From NCBI GenBank assembly GCA_964475415.1, contig CAYYWZ010000088.1, positions 1 to 14,552 of the forward strand: a stretch of 14,552 bases of DNA. Direction: 5' to 3'. Numbering within the stretch: position 1 is the stretch's first letter; every line of letters begins with the position of its first letter. The position numbers and the translations under genes are program-made. The stretch comes from CALCMJ01 sp964475415 (GTDB taxonomy: Bacteria; Bacteroidota; Bacteroidia; Chitinophagales; Saprospiraceae). This document shows positions 1 through 7,871 of this stretch, in pieces. The notes under the pieces are model-generated. The model saw only the letters and a list, made by a program, of their open reading frames with translations, had not been told where the DNA came from and ran no database searches.

Positions 1-39
1 AACTACCGTGTATCTTTAGGTTTGTTGCTTATATATCGC

Positions 40-1152
40 TTATGTGTTGATGTCCAAATTAACACTTTCTACTATTTTATCTAGCGGACTAGCTACAATT
101 TTGTTATTTATGGCAACAACGTGGGTATAAATCTCTGTTGTTTTGGAGGAACTATGACCCAGTAAGGTCTGAATATACCGAGTACTTACCCCCTGCTCTA
201 GAAGATGTGTAGCAAAACTATGACGCAAAGTATGTACAGTAGCCCATGCATTAACACCCGACTTCTTGACCGCTTTTCTAAACAAACTATTGACACTAGA
301 AGCACTGTATTGCTCCCCTGTCTGCCCTTCGAACAACCAGTAAGAAGGCTTAAAAGCAACATAATATGCCCTGAGAATTTTCAAGGTGAGCGGAGACAAG
401 ATGGTCTTCCTGTCTTTTTTACCTTTTCCAGCCTTGATAAATATAACGCCCTCATCAGAATGTATATCACTTAATCTTAAATTGAGCAACTCGCTTTTTC
501 TTAAACCACCACTGTATATGGTATATAAGACAGCCCTATGCTTCAAACTCCTAGGAGTATTCAGTAGTTTTATAATCTCCCTGGAAGTGAGTACATCCGG
601 CAATGACAACGCTTTCTTAGGACGTTGTATATCATATAACTCTCGAGGCTGCCCTACTACCGTCTCATAGTAATACTTTATCGCATTGATGATCCCATTC
701 TGATGACTTCTAGATATATTATGCTTGGTTACCATAATATACATAAACCGCTCTATCTGTGCCTTTGATAAAGAAGTAATAACCTCACCATCAAAATAAG
801 TCAAAAACTTTATGAGCCCATTTCGATAAGTACTCACTGTATGCTTACTATACGCTCCTAATATAAGCTTCTGGACCACCGTGTCCAGAATATCTCTAGA
901 AGATTCACTTAGTATCTTAGGTTTCCACTCTATAGCTTGCTTCTGCTCGACATACTTCACCTTGCCACCGACAATCTCGACAAGAGTGTTAATAATAGGC
1001 TCAGAATTGACAATACTCCATAACTTTTGGTACGGATGATAGAAAGAAGTATTCATCGCTTTTATCTCAGCACGCCACTCTTTTGCCTTGTTGGGTAAAT
1101 GAAATTTGATACGCTTAGCGTTTTTTAGTGGTTTATAAATTGTAATAATCAT
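40..1152 (-). CDS. Tyrosine recombinase / integrase (Xer/phage-integrase superfamily)
   Basis: Site-specific recombinase that cuts and rejoins DNA through a tyrosine-DNA intermediate. From the ATG at 1152 the protein is 370 residues; an in-frame TTG at 1173 would add seven, but ATG is preferred. Residues 1-75 are a basic, Trp-containing N-terminal arm typical of Bacteroidota recombinases. About 85-175 is a SAM-like core-binding domain, and 190-350 the catalytic domain. The catalytic set is complete: R218 (SGGLRKSE), K243 (GKGKKDR), H307 and R310 (HTLRH), H333 (LLGHSS) and nucleophile Y342 (TTEIYTHV). The tail ends in SPLD, as in many integron and Bacteroidota integrases. The roughly 20-residue insert that marks classical IntI, between the WxF motif and the FxxA helix, is absent, so it is not a standard IntI. 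It diverges from the Fic gene, with tandem repeats between them. Recombinase activity is confident; the substrate is unknown. Confidence 0.93.
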   Translation of the reverse strand: MIITIYKPLKNAKRIKFHLPNKAKEWRAEIKAMNTSFYHPYQKLWSIVNSEPIINTLVEIVGGKVKYVEQKQAIEWKPKILSESSRDILDTVVQKLILGAYSKHTVSTYRNGLIKFLTYFDGEVITSLSKAQIERFMYIMVTKHNISRSHQNGIINAIKYYYETVVGQPRELYDIQRPKKALSLPDVLTSREIIKLLNTPRSLKHRAVLYTIYSGGLRKSELLNLRLSDIHSDEGVIFIKAGKGKKDRKTILSPLTLKILRAYYVAFKPSYWLFEGQTGEQYSASSVNSLFRKAVKKSGVNAWATVHTLRHSFATHLLEQGVSTRYIQTLLGHSSSKTTEIYTHVVAINNKIVASPLDKIVESVNLDINT

Positions 1153-1241
1153 GTTAAGTAGTTGAACTGCCAATATGACTAAAATATTTATAACAATCCA
1201 GTAAACGAATGGTGAAAAGCATTATTTATAGTATCATAAGT

Positions 1242-1281
1242 GTTATTATCTGATAATAACCGTTATTAACCGATAAAAACA
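1242..1281. repeat. Two tandem 20-bp palindrome-like units upstream of the integrase
   Basis: Unit 1 (1242-1261) is GTTATTATCTGATAATAACC and unit 2 (1262-1281) is GTTATTAACCGATAAAAACA; they match at 16 of 20 positions. Unit 1 contains a perfect inverted repeat, GTTATTATC-T-GATAATAAC, and a weaker half-unit (GATAAATTG) follows at 1282. Regular inverted half-sites in the gap between a recombinase and the divergent Fic gene are what one expects of recombinase core sites or an operator. The GTTA at the head of each unit matches the GTTA heading most putative cassette ends in this window. Function is inferred; the repeats are directly visible. Confidence 0.6.
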
Positions 1282-1306
1282 GATAAATTGTTAATTTTGT
1301 ACTACA

Positions 1307-1320
1307 GTTACTCTTAATTC
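1307..1320 (+). repeat. Left end of the putative Fic cassette
   Basis: GTTACTCTTAATTC here is the reverse complement of GAACTAAGGGTAAC at 2467-2480, with 12 of 14 positions matching. The two flank the Fic gene: one about 90 bp before the start codon, the other overlapping the stop codon. This resembles the two ends of a gene cassette, which must be complementary to rebuild a recombination site in the excised circle. The match is imperfect and could be chance. Confidence 0.4.
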
Positions 1321-1405
1321 AATAAATAAAATACAAATAAATTGCGAATAATCAGATTGATTGTTATATTCAAATAAGATACAAATAGGAATCAAATAAT
1401 CAGAA

Positions 1406-2473
1406 ATGGAGTCCAAACTATCATTCAGCTTTAAAATTAACCAGGAGATCCTCAAAATCATAGGTTTTATAGATGGCTTTCGAGGTAAGTGGAATCAAAT
1501 TGGCGGTAAAGAATCAAGGTATCTCAATGAACTCCGACAAATAGCTACAATCGAAAGCATTGGTTCATCAACACGAATTGAAGGCTCAAAAATGTCGAAT
1601 GAAGAAGTAGAAGATTTTGTGAACTTAATCAAAATCACCTCATTCAAATCGAGAGATGAGCAGGAAGTATTTGGATATTACGATGCTCTTAATTTAGTGT
1701 TAGACTCATATGATTCTATAGATATATCTGAAAATCATATCCACCAAATTCATAAAACACTTCTAAACAAAAGTAAAAAGGACTATAGGCATAGAGGTAA
1801 ATATAAAATTTTATCAAATAAGGTTGTTGCAAATTACCCAGATGGAAGCCAAAAGATAATTTTTAATACAACCGAAATACATCTTGTGCAAACGGAAATG
1901 AAATCAATTATTGAATGGACAAATAAAGCAATACAAAACGAAGAAATACATCCTTTAATAGCTATAGCTACATTTATATATGAGTTTCTATCAATTCATC
2001 CTTACCAAGATGGAAATGGAAGATTATCAAGATTATTAACCACATTATTACTTCTTAAATCAAACTATGATTTTGTGCAATATGCATCAGTTGAATATGA
2101 AATTGAAAAGCAAAAGAAAGAGTATTACAAAGCTTTAATGGCAGGTCAAAAGAATAGATACACCAAGAAAGAAAAAATTAATAAATGGGTTCTATTCTTC
2201 TTAAACACTATTAAAAAAACGATTGAAAAATTAGAGCACAACTATCAAGAAATCAAAGATAAAAAGAGTTATCTTAACCAAAGGCAAAAAGAGGCTATAG
2301 ACTTCATAAGAAAGAATGAACCAATTAAAATTGGAGACCTCGTCAGCACTTTACCAGAATATACTTCATATATCTTAAAGAAGGATATTAAATATATGGT
2401 GGATGAAGGACTGATCAAGAAAATTGGGAAAGGTAGAGCAACAACTTATATACTAAATGAAAGAAAGAACTAA
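1406..2473 (+). CDS. Fic-domain protein AMP-transferase with C-terminal winged helix
   Basis: A Fic protein of 355 residues; the family generally transfers AMP from ATP to target proteins. The catalytic motif is complete: H198-P-Y-Q-D-G-N-G-R206-L-S-R209, with H198 the general base and D202 the metal ligand. An N-terminal SxxxE(G/N) inhibitory helix is present (S55-T-R-I-E59-G60), which makes it a self-inhibited enzyme rather than an unrestrained toxin. The HRGKYK and NYPDGSQ segments at 129-150 match the usual flap region. Residues about 285-350 form a winged-helix DNA-binding-like domain, a common layout of roughly 350-380 residue Fic proteins. ATG follows AT-rich leader sequence with no strong Shine-Dalgarno. 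It diverges from the integrase and is flanked by an inverted repeat and a 3' palindrome, so it may be a mobile cassette. The target protein is unknown. Confidence 0.93.
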   Translation: MESKLSFSFKINQEILKIIGFIDGFRGKWNQIGGKESRYLNELRQIATIESIGSSTRIEGSKMSNEEVEDFVNLIKITSFKSRDEQEVFGYYDALNLVLDSYDSIDISENHIHQIHKTLLNKSKKDYRHRGKYKILSNKVVANYPDGSQKIIFNTTEIHLVQTEMKSIIEWTNKAIQNEEIHPLIAIATFIYEFLSIHPYQDGNGRLSRLLTTLLLLKSNYDFVQYASVEYEIEKQKKEYYKALMAGQKNRYTKKEKINKWVLFFLNTIKKTIEKLEHNYQEIKDKKSYLNQRQKEAIDFIRKNEPIKIGDLVSTLPEYTSYILKKDIKYMVDEGLIKKIGKGRATTYILNERKN

Positions 2474-2548
2474 GGGTAACATTATATAAGACGATCATAT
2501 CTCACTGCGTACCTTGTGAGTGACGACGCTTATAAAAACCGGTAAGTT
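2467..2548 (+). repeat. attC-like imperfect palindrome after the Fic gene
   Basis: Starts at the Fic stop codon. Outer bases are GGTAAC (ending 2480) and GTT (2546-2548). Inside, TTATATAAG (2482-2490) pairs imperfectly with CTTATAA (2529-2535) and CTCAC (2501-2505) with GTGAG (2516-2520) around a 10-base loop, leaving bulges and an unequal outer arm. The AAC...GTT ends, bulged hairpin and position directly 3' of a gene resemble an integron attC. It shares no obvious sequence with the two sites at 12577 and 13394, and could instead be a weak terminator. Confidence 0.4.
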
Positions 2549-2607
2549 GACACCTAAATTTAAACTTATAGTAAACATAAGTATCATGCAATCTTAATAT
2601 CACATAT

Positions 2608-2988
2608 ATGACTAATTTTAAACGATGTCCTATCTGTAAGAAAAAAGTGGTAGGCAGATCTGACAAAAGATTTTGCTCATTAGATTGCAAGAATAATTAT
2701 CATATTAGATTACAAAAACATACCTCTAATGCCACAGAAGAAACAGACAAAATTTTACATAGAAATAGATCTATCCTACTAGAACTCATGGGTCGATCTA
2801 AAACAAGAAAAAAAATATCTAGAATAATACTTGATAAAAAAAACTTCAGCTTCGATTACATCACAGGATTTCATATTAACACCAAGAACAAAACGATACA
2901 TCATGTATATGATTTCTCTTGGGCAATATTCACTGACCAAGAAGTTCTTATAATGAGGAATGTAGAAAAAGATAGCAATAATCCTTAA
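2608..2988 (+). CDS. Small zinc-ribbon protein of unknown function (DUF2116-like N-terminus)
   Basis: A 126-residue protein. The first 30 residues carry a CxxC...CxxxC zinc ribbon (C7, C10, C23, C27; CPICKKK...KRFCSLDC). After it come a basic helical stretch with HRNRSILLEL (about 51-60) and a C-terminal part rich in beta and aromatic residues (FDYITGFHI, HHVYDFSWAIF). This layout and length recall short conserved Bacteroidota proteins annotated only as zinc-ribbon domain proteins. I know no function for them; nucleic-acid binding or protein-protein contact is a guess. The ATG at 2608 lies about 60 bp after the palindrome that follows Fic, and the DUF1853 gene starts 25 bp downstream, so the two may be co-transcribed. 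Confidence 0.8.
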   Translation: MTNFKRCPICKKKVVGRSDKRFCSLDCKNNYHIRLQKHTSNATEETDKILHRNRSILLELMGRSKTRKKISRIILDKKNFSFDYITGFHINTKNKTIHHVYDFSWAIFTDQEVLIMRNVEKDSNNP

Positions 2989-3013
2989 CTCTATTTAGAA
3001 TTAGAAACCTCAC

Positions 3014-3814
3014 ATGGTAAATAGTCACTTAAGAATTACTTCTGTAATAAATGCCCATAGTTTAGATTCTACTATTACAGGTTTACCTACATTTAACTTA
3101 TCAGATCTAAACCTGCTTTCTGATGTGGATTTTGAACTGCCTACAAATTTAAGATTAGGTCATTTAGCTGAAACCATAGTTTCTAAATTAATCCATTCAT
3201 CCACTAACTATAATATACGCTACGAAAATATTCAGTTACTTGAAGCTAAAAAAACAATAGGCGAAATCGATTTTATTCTAGAAGAAAACTATACTAAGCA
3301 GTTATTTCATATGGAGTTGGCCTATAAGTTTTATCTATATGATCCAAATATATCTTCAGAATCTGTCCATAATTGGGTTGGCCCCAATAGGAATGATTCA
3401 CTAATAAAGAAGTTAGATAAAACAAAAAACAAACAATTCCCCCTGCTCTATCATAATTGCTCTAAACTAAAGTTTGACAAAATAAACCTTGACAACGTTT
3501 CTCAAGTCCTTTGTCTTTTAGCTTCTTTGTATATTCCTTATGAATGCAAAGCATCTTTCAGTTCCTCTTATCAAAAAGCTATAAAAGGTTATTATTTAAC
3601 CATTGACAAATTTATTAGTTTGAATAATACCGAGAAAATGTATTTCCTGCCTTCTAAGCAAGCATGGGGAATGGATCCAGCTAAGAACAAAACATGGTTA
3701 GAGTTTTATGAAATAGAGAACCAACTAAAAAATTCTATTAAAGAAAAACAGGCTCTCTTGTGCTGGCAGAAGTACGGAGATTCTTTTATTTCATTTTTTA
3801 TTGTTTGGTGGTAA
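3014..3814 (+). CDS. DUF1853 family protein (predicted PD-(D/E)XK-like fold)
   Basis: A 266-residue cytoplasmic protein recognised by the DUF1853 landmarks in order: LGHLAE (48-53), a TxGExDF strand (T81-I-G-E84-I-D86-F), the H-x-E-L-A-x-K-F-Y-L strand (H99, E101, K105), and the WxGPNRxDxLxxKL helix at about 121-134. D86, E101 and K105 are placed like the acidic and lysine residues of PD-(D/E)XK nucleases, and this fold has been suggested for the family, but activity is not established. Length is close to other members. The C-terminal third is divergent and ends in an unusually aromatic FISFFIVWW. It is 25 bp behind the zinc-ribbon gene, same strand. No terminator is obvious after the stop. 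Confidence 0.78.
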   Translation: MVNSHLRITSVINAHSLDSTITGLPTFNLSDLNLLSDVDFELPTNLRLGHLAETIVSKLIHSSTNYNIRYENIQLLEAKKTIGEIDFILEENYTKQLFHMELAYKFYLYDPNISSESVHNWVGPNRNDSLIKKLDKTKNKQFPLLYHNCSKLKFDKINLDNVSQVLCLLASLYIPYECKASFSSSYQKAIKGYYLTIDKFISLNNTEKMYFLPSKQAWGMDPAKNKTWLEFYEIENQLKNSIKEKQALLCWQKYGDSFISFFIVWW

Positions 3815-4224
3815 TCATAATTATCCACTTAGAGTTTTAATAACTTGATTTTCTATCATTACTCTACTCATTAATTGTATTATACAATTCTCATAATGTA
3901 AATAAGCATATACTTCTTCAGTTAATCTATTTTTATAGTTGTAAAAAATAAAATATAGATACCTGCGAAGGAATCTATTTCTTTTGGTATCTAAGCCTTT
4001 ATAATTTAAATTACAAAAATAAGCACTACTAGAAAAAATATGTGGCTACACAAATTAGAAATAAGCAATTGGATCTTTCTTAGTATTTTACTATGCCGTG
4101 AAAGATCTACATTTACATAAATAATATGTACCCTTGTTTACATTATAGACCAGCCTACACCTGCAAAATAGACATAGATCCAATTAAGTAAATTGTACAT
4201 TTAGAAAATGTAATAAGAGAAAAA
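3815..4224. other. 410-bp intergenic region without a gene
   Basis: No convincing ORF on either strand. It separates the rightward DUF1853 gene from the end of the leftward lipoprotein gene, so it should hold the terminators of both. Visible inverted repeats are TAGATACC (3956-3963) with GGTATCTA (3986-3993); GATCTTTC (4072-4079) with GAAAGATC (4100-4107); and AATTGGATCT (4068-4077) with AGATCCAATT (4176-4185). A small ACATTT-AGA-AAATGT hairpin lies near 4197-4211. None has a classical GC-rich stem plus T-run. Confidence 0.5.
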
Positions 4225-5190
4225 TTATATCTCTACGTGCGTAAGTGTAAATGCTCCGAATATCCCTAGACCGTTATCTACGTTACTAAAGATATTAGCA
4301 CCATTCTTAAGATTAGTACTAGAAGTAGAACTAGACTTGTACTCTTCTAGAGATTTTATATGCTCGAAAAGATCCGATGATACTGCGCGTACTTTGATGG
4401 ATAGGTTATTTACTAAATAATTGACATCGCCGCCAGCATTAGGATCTACGATAGGTCCTTGACCAGGTGTGTCAGCGGTTTCACTTATATTATCGTCTGG
4501 GGGAATAGCAAAAAAAGAAGCATTATGAACTGATCCATTAAATCCTGAATCAGAGAGGAATAATAACTTATCTACATCTCTTCTTAAAGATCCTACTGCA
4601 GCATCCCCCGTTAACTTCTGTTTGAGCGTTTCTAGATTAGAACCATTATATACCTGCCCTCTTGAGTCTTTTATATTATCAGGATCTTTCTTCACAATTT
4701 CCCATATATAATAATTCTGTTCGTTACCGTCATCCTTAATTTCCATATTTACTTCGAAAACTGGATTACCATCTATATTGTGTTGTTCTATAGCGGTAAT
4801 TTCTACCTCAGGAATAGAGGGTACATAACTTACAGCTGAGACTTGTTTGTATCCCGGCGCTTGTACAAAGATTTCATATAGATGACCTTCTTGAGGCTTA
4901 GCCCCCTTACTCGAATAAGTACCATCACCATGATTATTGATAAGTATTTCATCCCCAGTATTCCTATCTTCTAGAAGAATAGTAGCATCTACAATAGGCT
5001 CGATTCTACTTGATTCATCAAAGATATTTTCCGTTGAAGCCAGGGATATAATCCACAGAGAATCAGGTGTAAAAACAGAGTTAAGTACAATTTCGGGAAC
5101 AAAATCCGATCCACCAAAATCTATCTGCTTTTGACAACCTATCGTTATGATTAGCAAGCAAAAAAATGATATGTGACTGATTTTAATCAT
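4225..5190 (-). CDS. DUF4249 family surface lipoprotein
   Basis: A 321-residue lipoprotein. The signal peptide MIKISHISFFCLLIITIGC ends in a lipobox with C19 as the lipidated residue, so it should be anchored in the outer membrane. The carboxypeptidase-regulatory-like N-terminal half (VDATILLEDRNTG...GDGTYSS...GHLYEIFVQAPGY) is followed by the DUF4249 C-terminal signature: NLSIKVRAVSSDLFEHIKSL and the closing SNVDNGLGIFGAF. DUF4249 proteins are usually encoded next to a TonB-dependent receptor with an STN domain, as here, and probably assist it in ligand capture. The start is well supported by AGGAG six bases before the ATG. It lies 62 bp after the receptor gene, same strand, as the last gene of the operon. 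The ligand is unknown. Confidence 0.88.
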   Translation of the reverse strand: MIKISHISFFCLLIITIGCQKQIDFGGSDFVPEIVLNSVFTPDSLWIISLASTENIFDESSRIEPIVDATILLEDRNTGDEILINNHGDGTYSSKGAKPQEGHLYEIFVQAPGYKQVSAVSYVPSIPEVEITAIEQHNIDGNPVFEVNMEIKDDGNEQNYYIWEIVKKDPDNIKDSRGQVYNGSNLETLKQKLTGDAAVGSLRRDVDKLLFLSDSGFNGSVHNASFFAIPPDDNISETADTPGQGPIVDPNAGGDVNYLVNNLSIKVRAVSSDLFEHIKSLEEYKSSSTSSTNLKNGANIFSNVDNGLGIFGAFTLTHVEI

Positions 5191-5196
5191 TGTGTG

Positions 5197-5201
5197 CTCC
5201 T
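5197..5201 (-). promoter_or_regulatory. Shine-Dalgarno of the DUF4249 gene
   Basis: Reads AGGAG on the minus strand, six bases before the ATG at 5190. It is notable because other genes in this window show little or no Shine-Dalgarno, as is usual in Bacteroidota. It suggests the lipoprotein is translated independently of the receptor upstream. Confidence 0.6.
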
Positions 5202-5252
5202 AATTTACAGAATCTTAATCTAAAAGTACAGTTAATGTCGATATTTCTATTG

Positions 5253-7868
5253 TTAAAACTGAAATTCTACACTTAACTGTGGTAATATGGGAAATATACT
5301 TAACTGATTAACTTGGAAAGCTCCATTCTGATCTTGAAGTAAATACAAATAATAAGGGTTAAATCTGTTATAAACATTGTACACGCCAGCACTTATTACC
5401 CAGTTTGCGTTTTTCGTTTCCTTCTTATATTCTACATTGACATCCAGATGATGAAATGCCGGAATTTGCCGATTATTACGATCTGGTAAATTAATGATAC
5501 TAGTACAATCTATCGGTGATTTAGAGCGGCTATTTGCAATCGTTGTGCGCTGTCCTGAGTTATATGTCCAAAGCAGGCTTAGCGTTAATTGCTCGTTTAA
5601 TACATAATAAACTCCGGTATTGATATCATGTCTGTAATCAAATCTATATGGGAAATATCTATCTCCCAGAATTTCTTCAAATTTCCTTTCTGATTTACCT
5701 AATCCATAAGAAATCCACGCTTTGATTTTAGAAGAATTATATTGTAGATAAGTTTCCGCACCATAAGCTCTTCCTATACCAGTAGTAACTCGGTCTTCCC
5801 ATTCTGTCGTTTCTACGTTGTCAGGTATAAACTCATCATTATTAAGTATATATAGAAACAGATCCGTATTATTGTCAAAGTCTATCAGGTTATTCATACG
5901 TTTATAATAACCTGATATTGATATGCTTAGATTATCATCCATATTATATAGAGTGCTTAAGGAAATTTCATAAGCGTCCTGTGGCCTCACCCTTTCCGTA
6001 CTAGGCACCCATAATTCTGTAGGCAGTCCTGCAGAAGGATTAGCAAGCAAATGTACATTCTGAGTCATCTTCGATGCTGACAAACCCATTTTCAACTTTT
6101 TACCAGGGTAATAATCTAATTTGAATCTAGGCTGGAAAGAAACATAAGTTGTTTCATTTGTAAAAAAAGATACATGAAACCCCGTTGATAGATCTAAGTT
6201 TCTAAGCAACTGTATACTATTGTCCATGTATATAGAACTTTCCTGCGCATTAAGTTTCATACCTCTTACAGGATCATTAATAGTGGTGTCAGAAACAAAA
6301 ACTTGAGACTGTGTTATACTTGGTTCATACTCATGAAAAATCGTTTTTACTCCAGTACTAATTGTGTACTTATTGTTTATGTAAATATTAAGCCCTACGC
6401 CTAGTCCTATGTCTCTTATTCCAGATTGAGTCTGCACATCATATACGATATCTTCTACAAGTTCTTCATTTATTATATTGTCAAAAGTATATTTCCCACT
6501 GGTAAATGAGGAGTAGTTATTATAATAGGCGTCAGTTTGTAAAAATAGCTTAGACCCTATTGATCTTGACCAATCTAATTTGATTACATCATTACCCCAG
6601 TTTATACGATTATCATTTCTAAAATCCAATGTTGAATTACCTGTAAATTCTTGAGTCTGTGATATAGCTATACGATCTGATCCTCTATACCCCATGATGG
6701 ATATCTTGTTAGAAGGAGAAAAATAATGGGTTACCTTGCCTAGCAAATCTTCATAATTCATATTCGTATTAAGAACGTCTGGCGTACTTTCTAAAATAGG
6801 ATTGAGATATAGATCAAACCAAGAGTAACGTGCTGCAATATTGTAAGTTGTTTTTTCATCATCTATAGGTCCTTCGAGACTAGCCTTTATTCCTAACAAA
6901 CTTGCTTGCACATTTCCCGACTGGGATCTAGAATTACCATCTTTGAGTTTGATATCTACAACTGATGATAATCGCCCTCCATACCTAGATGGAAATCCAG
7001 AAGAAATATATTCTGTACTCTTGATAGCATCATTGACAAGAATAGATGAAATCCCTCCCATATGACCAAATTCATATATAGGTACTCCGTCTAACAAAAT
7101 CAAGTTCTGATCTCTACCTCCTCCTCTAACAAAAAGGCCATTCTGAGCTTCTCCCCCAGAAACTACACCCGGATATTTTTTTAGGGTATTTAATACATCT
7201 TTCTCTCCTAACAAAGAAGGAAAAGAACTCGCCTCACTTATAAAGACTTCTGCATATCCCGTAGAATCTTCTGTATGAACGCCAGAGGTAATAATAATAT
7301 CTGGTAACGAATTATCTGTTTCCATATAGACATTTATATTATCCTGACCGGGCATAATAACTATAGTTTGAGATTTGAATCCTAGATAAGAAAACTCTAG
7401 ACTCATCGTATCTTCTGTTATCGTCTCATAGGCAAAATATCCAGAATCATTAGTTAAGATAGCATCACCTCCTGTACTTGTCACTTGCGCCGCCGCAAGA
7501 CTCTCCCCGCTCCTAGCATCACGTATAACTCCAGTCAGTATTCGATTTGCAGTCTTAGGAAGCAGGATAATTTTATTTCTGGATATTTCTTTCAGTTCTA
7601 TCTCATTATCAAATAGAAAAATGACAAGCTCCCTGAGAGACTCGAAATCCTTGTATAGAATTACCTTTCGATCTAGTTTTAGATTCTTGGCATTATAGCT
7701 GAAGACTATATTGTTTTCTTGTTCCAGATGATCGAGAAACATCTGTATACTCCCATTTCTGATGTTACATATAGGAATTACGTCTAGAATAGAAAGGGAA
7801 TTTTGGGCCTTGGATTGTTGTAGTACAATTAAGAGAAGTAGGAAAACTAGATAGATGCGATTTTTCAC
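5253..7868 (-). CDS. TonB-dependent outer-membrane receptor with STN signalling domain
   Basis: An 871-residue outer-membrane transporter. Domains in order: signal peptide (1-21, ending SKA-Q); STN secretin/TonB short N-terminal domain (about 25-105), which contacts a FecR-type anti-sigma factor; a carboxypeptidase-regulatory-like beta domain (110-185, LTGVIRDARSGESL...); the plug (about 200-310, with KYPGVVSGGEAQNGLFVRGG, LLDGVPIYEFGHMGG and SGFPSRYGGRLSSVVDIKLKDG); then a 22-strand-type barrel to the C-terminal FEFQF-like end (SVEFQF), the usual Bam-recognised aromatic terminus. The start is GTG, three bases after the fecR stop, so translation is probably coupled. With the ECF sigma and FecR just upstream it forms a trans-envelope signalling set that probably induces itself when ligand binds. 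The energy comes from TonB-ExbBD, not encoded here. The substrate cannot be read from the sequence; an adjacent DUF4249 replaces the SusD found in glycan systems. Confidence 0.95.
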   Translation of the reverse strand: MKNRIYLVFLLLLIVLQQSKAQNSLSILDVIPICNIRNGSIQMFLDHLEQENNIVFSYNAKNLKLDRKVILYKDFESLRELVIFLFDNEIELKEISRNKIILLPKTANRILTGVIRDARSGESLAAAQVTSTGGDAILTNDSGYFAYETITEDTMSLEFSYLGFKSQTIVIMPGQDNINVYMETDNSLPDIIITSGVHTEDSTGYAEVFISEASSFPSLLGEKDVLNTLKKYPGVVSGGEAQNGLFVRGGGRDQNLILLDGVPIYEFGHMGGISSILVNDAIKSTEYISSGFPSRYGGRLSSVVDIKLKDGNSRSQSGNVQASLLGIKASLEGPIDDEKTTYNIAARYSWFDLYLNPILESTPDVLNTNMNYEDLLGKVTHYFSPSNKISIMGYRGSDRIAISQTQEFTGNSTLDFRNDNRINWGNDVIKLDWSRSIGSKLFLQTDAYYNNYSSFTSGKYTFDNIINEELVEDIVYDVQTQSGIRDIGLGVGLNIYINNKYTISTGVKTIFHEYEPSITQSQVFVSDTTINDPVRGMKLNAQESSIYMDNSIQLLRNLDLSTGFHVSFFTNETTYVSFQPRFKLDYYPGKKLKMGLSASKMTQNVHLLANPSAGLPTELWVPSTERVRPQDAYEISLSTLYNMDDNLSISISGYYKRMNNLIDFDNNTDLFLYILNNDEFIPDNVETTEWEDRVTTGIGRAYGAETYLQYNSSKIKAWISYGLGKSERKFEEILGDRYFPYRFDYRHDINTGVYYVLNEQLTLSLLWTYNSGQRTTIANSRSKSPIDCTSIINLPDRNNRQIPAFHHLDVNVEYKKETKNANWVISAGVYNVYNRFNPYYLYLLQDQNGAFQVNQLSIFPILPQLSVEFQF

Positions 7869-7871
7869 ATA

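Noticed and set aside
205..670. Two + strand reading frames (205-474 and 386-670)
   Set aside because: They lie wholly inside the integrase on the other strand, which has full catalytic motifs; their translations show no domain.
40..1152. Calling the recombinase a classical integron integrase (IntI)
   Set aside because: The IntI-specific insert in the catalytic domain is missing; only general tyrosine-recombinase motifs and the SPLD tail are shared.
2547..2572. TTGACA and TATAGT upstream of the zinc-ribbon gene as a sigma-70 promoter
   Set aside because: The spacer is only 14 bases and Bacteroidota use different promoter boxes; likely chance in AT-rich DNA.
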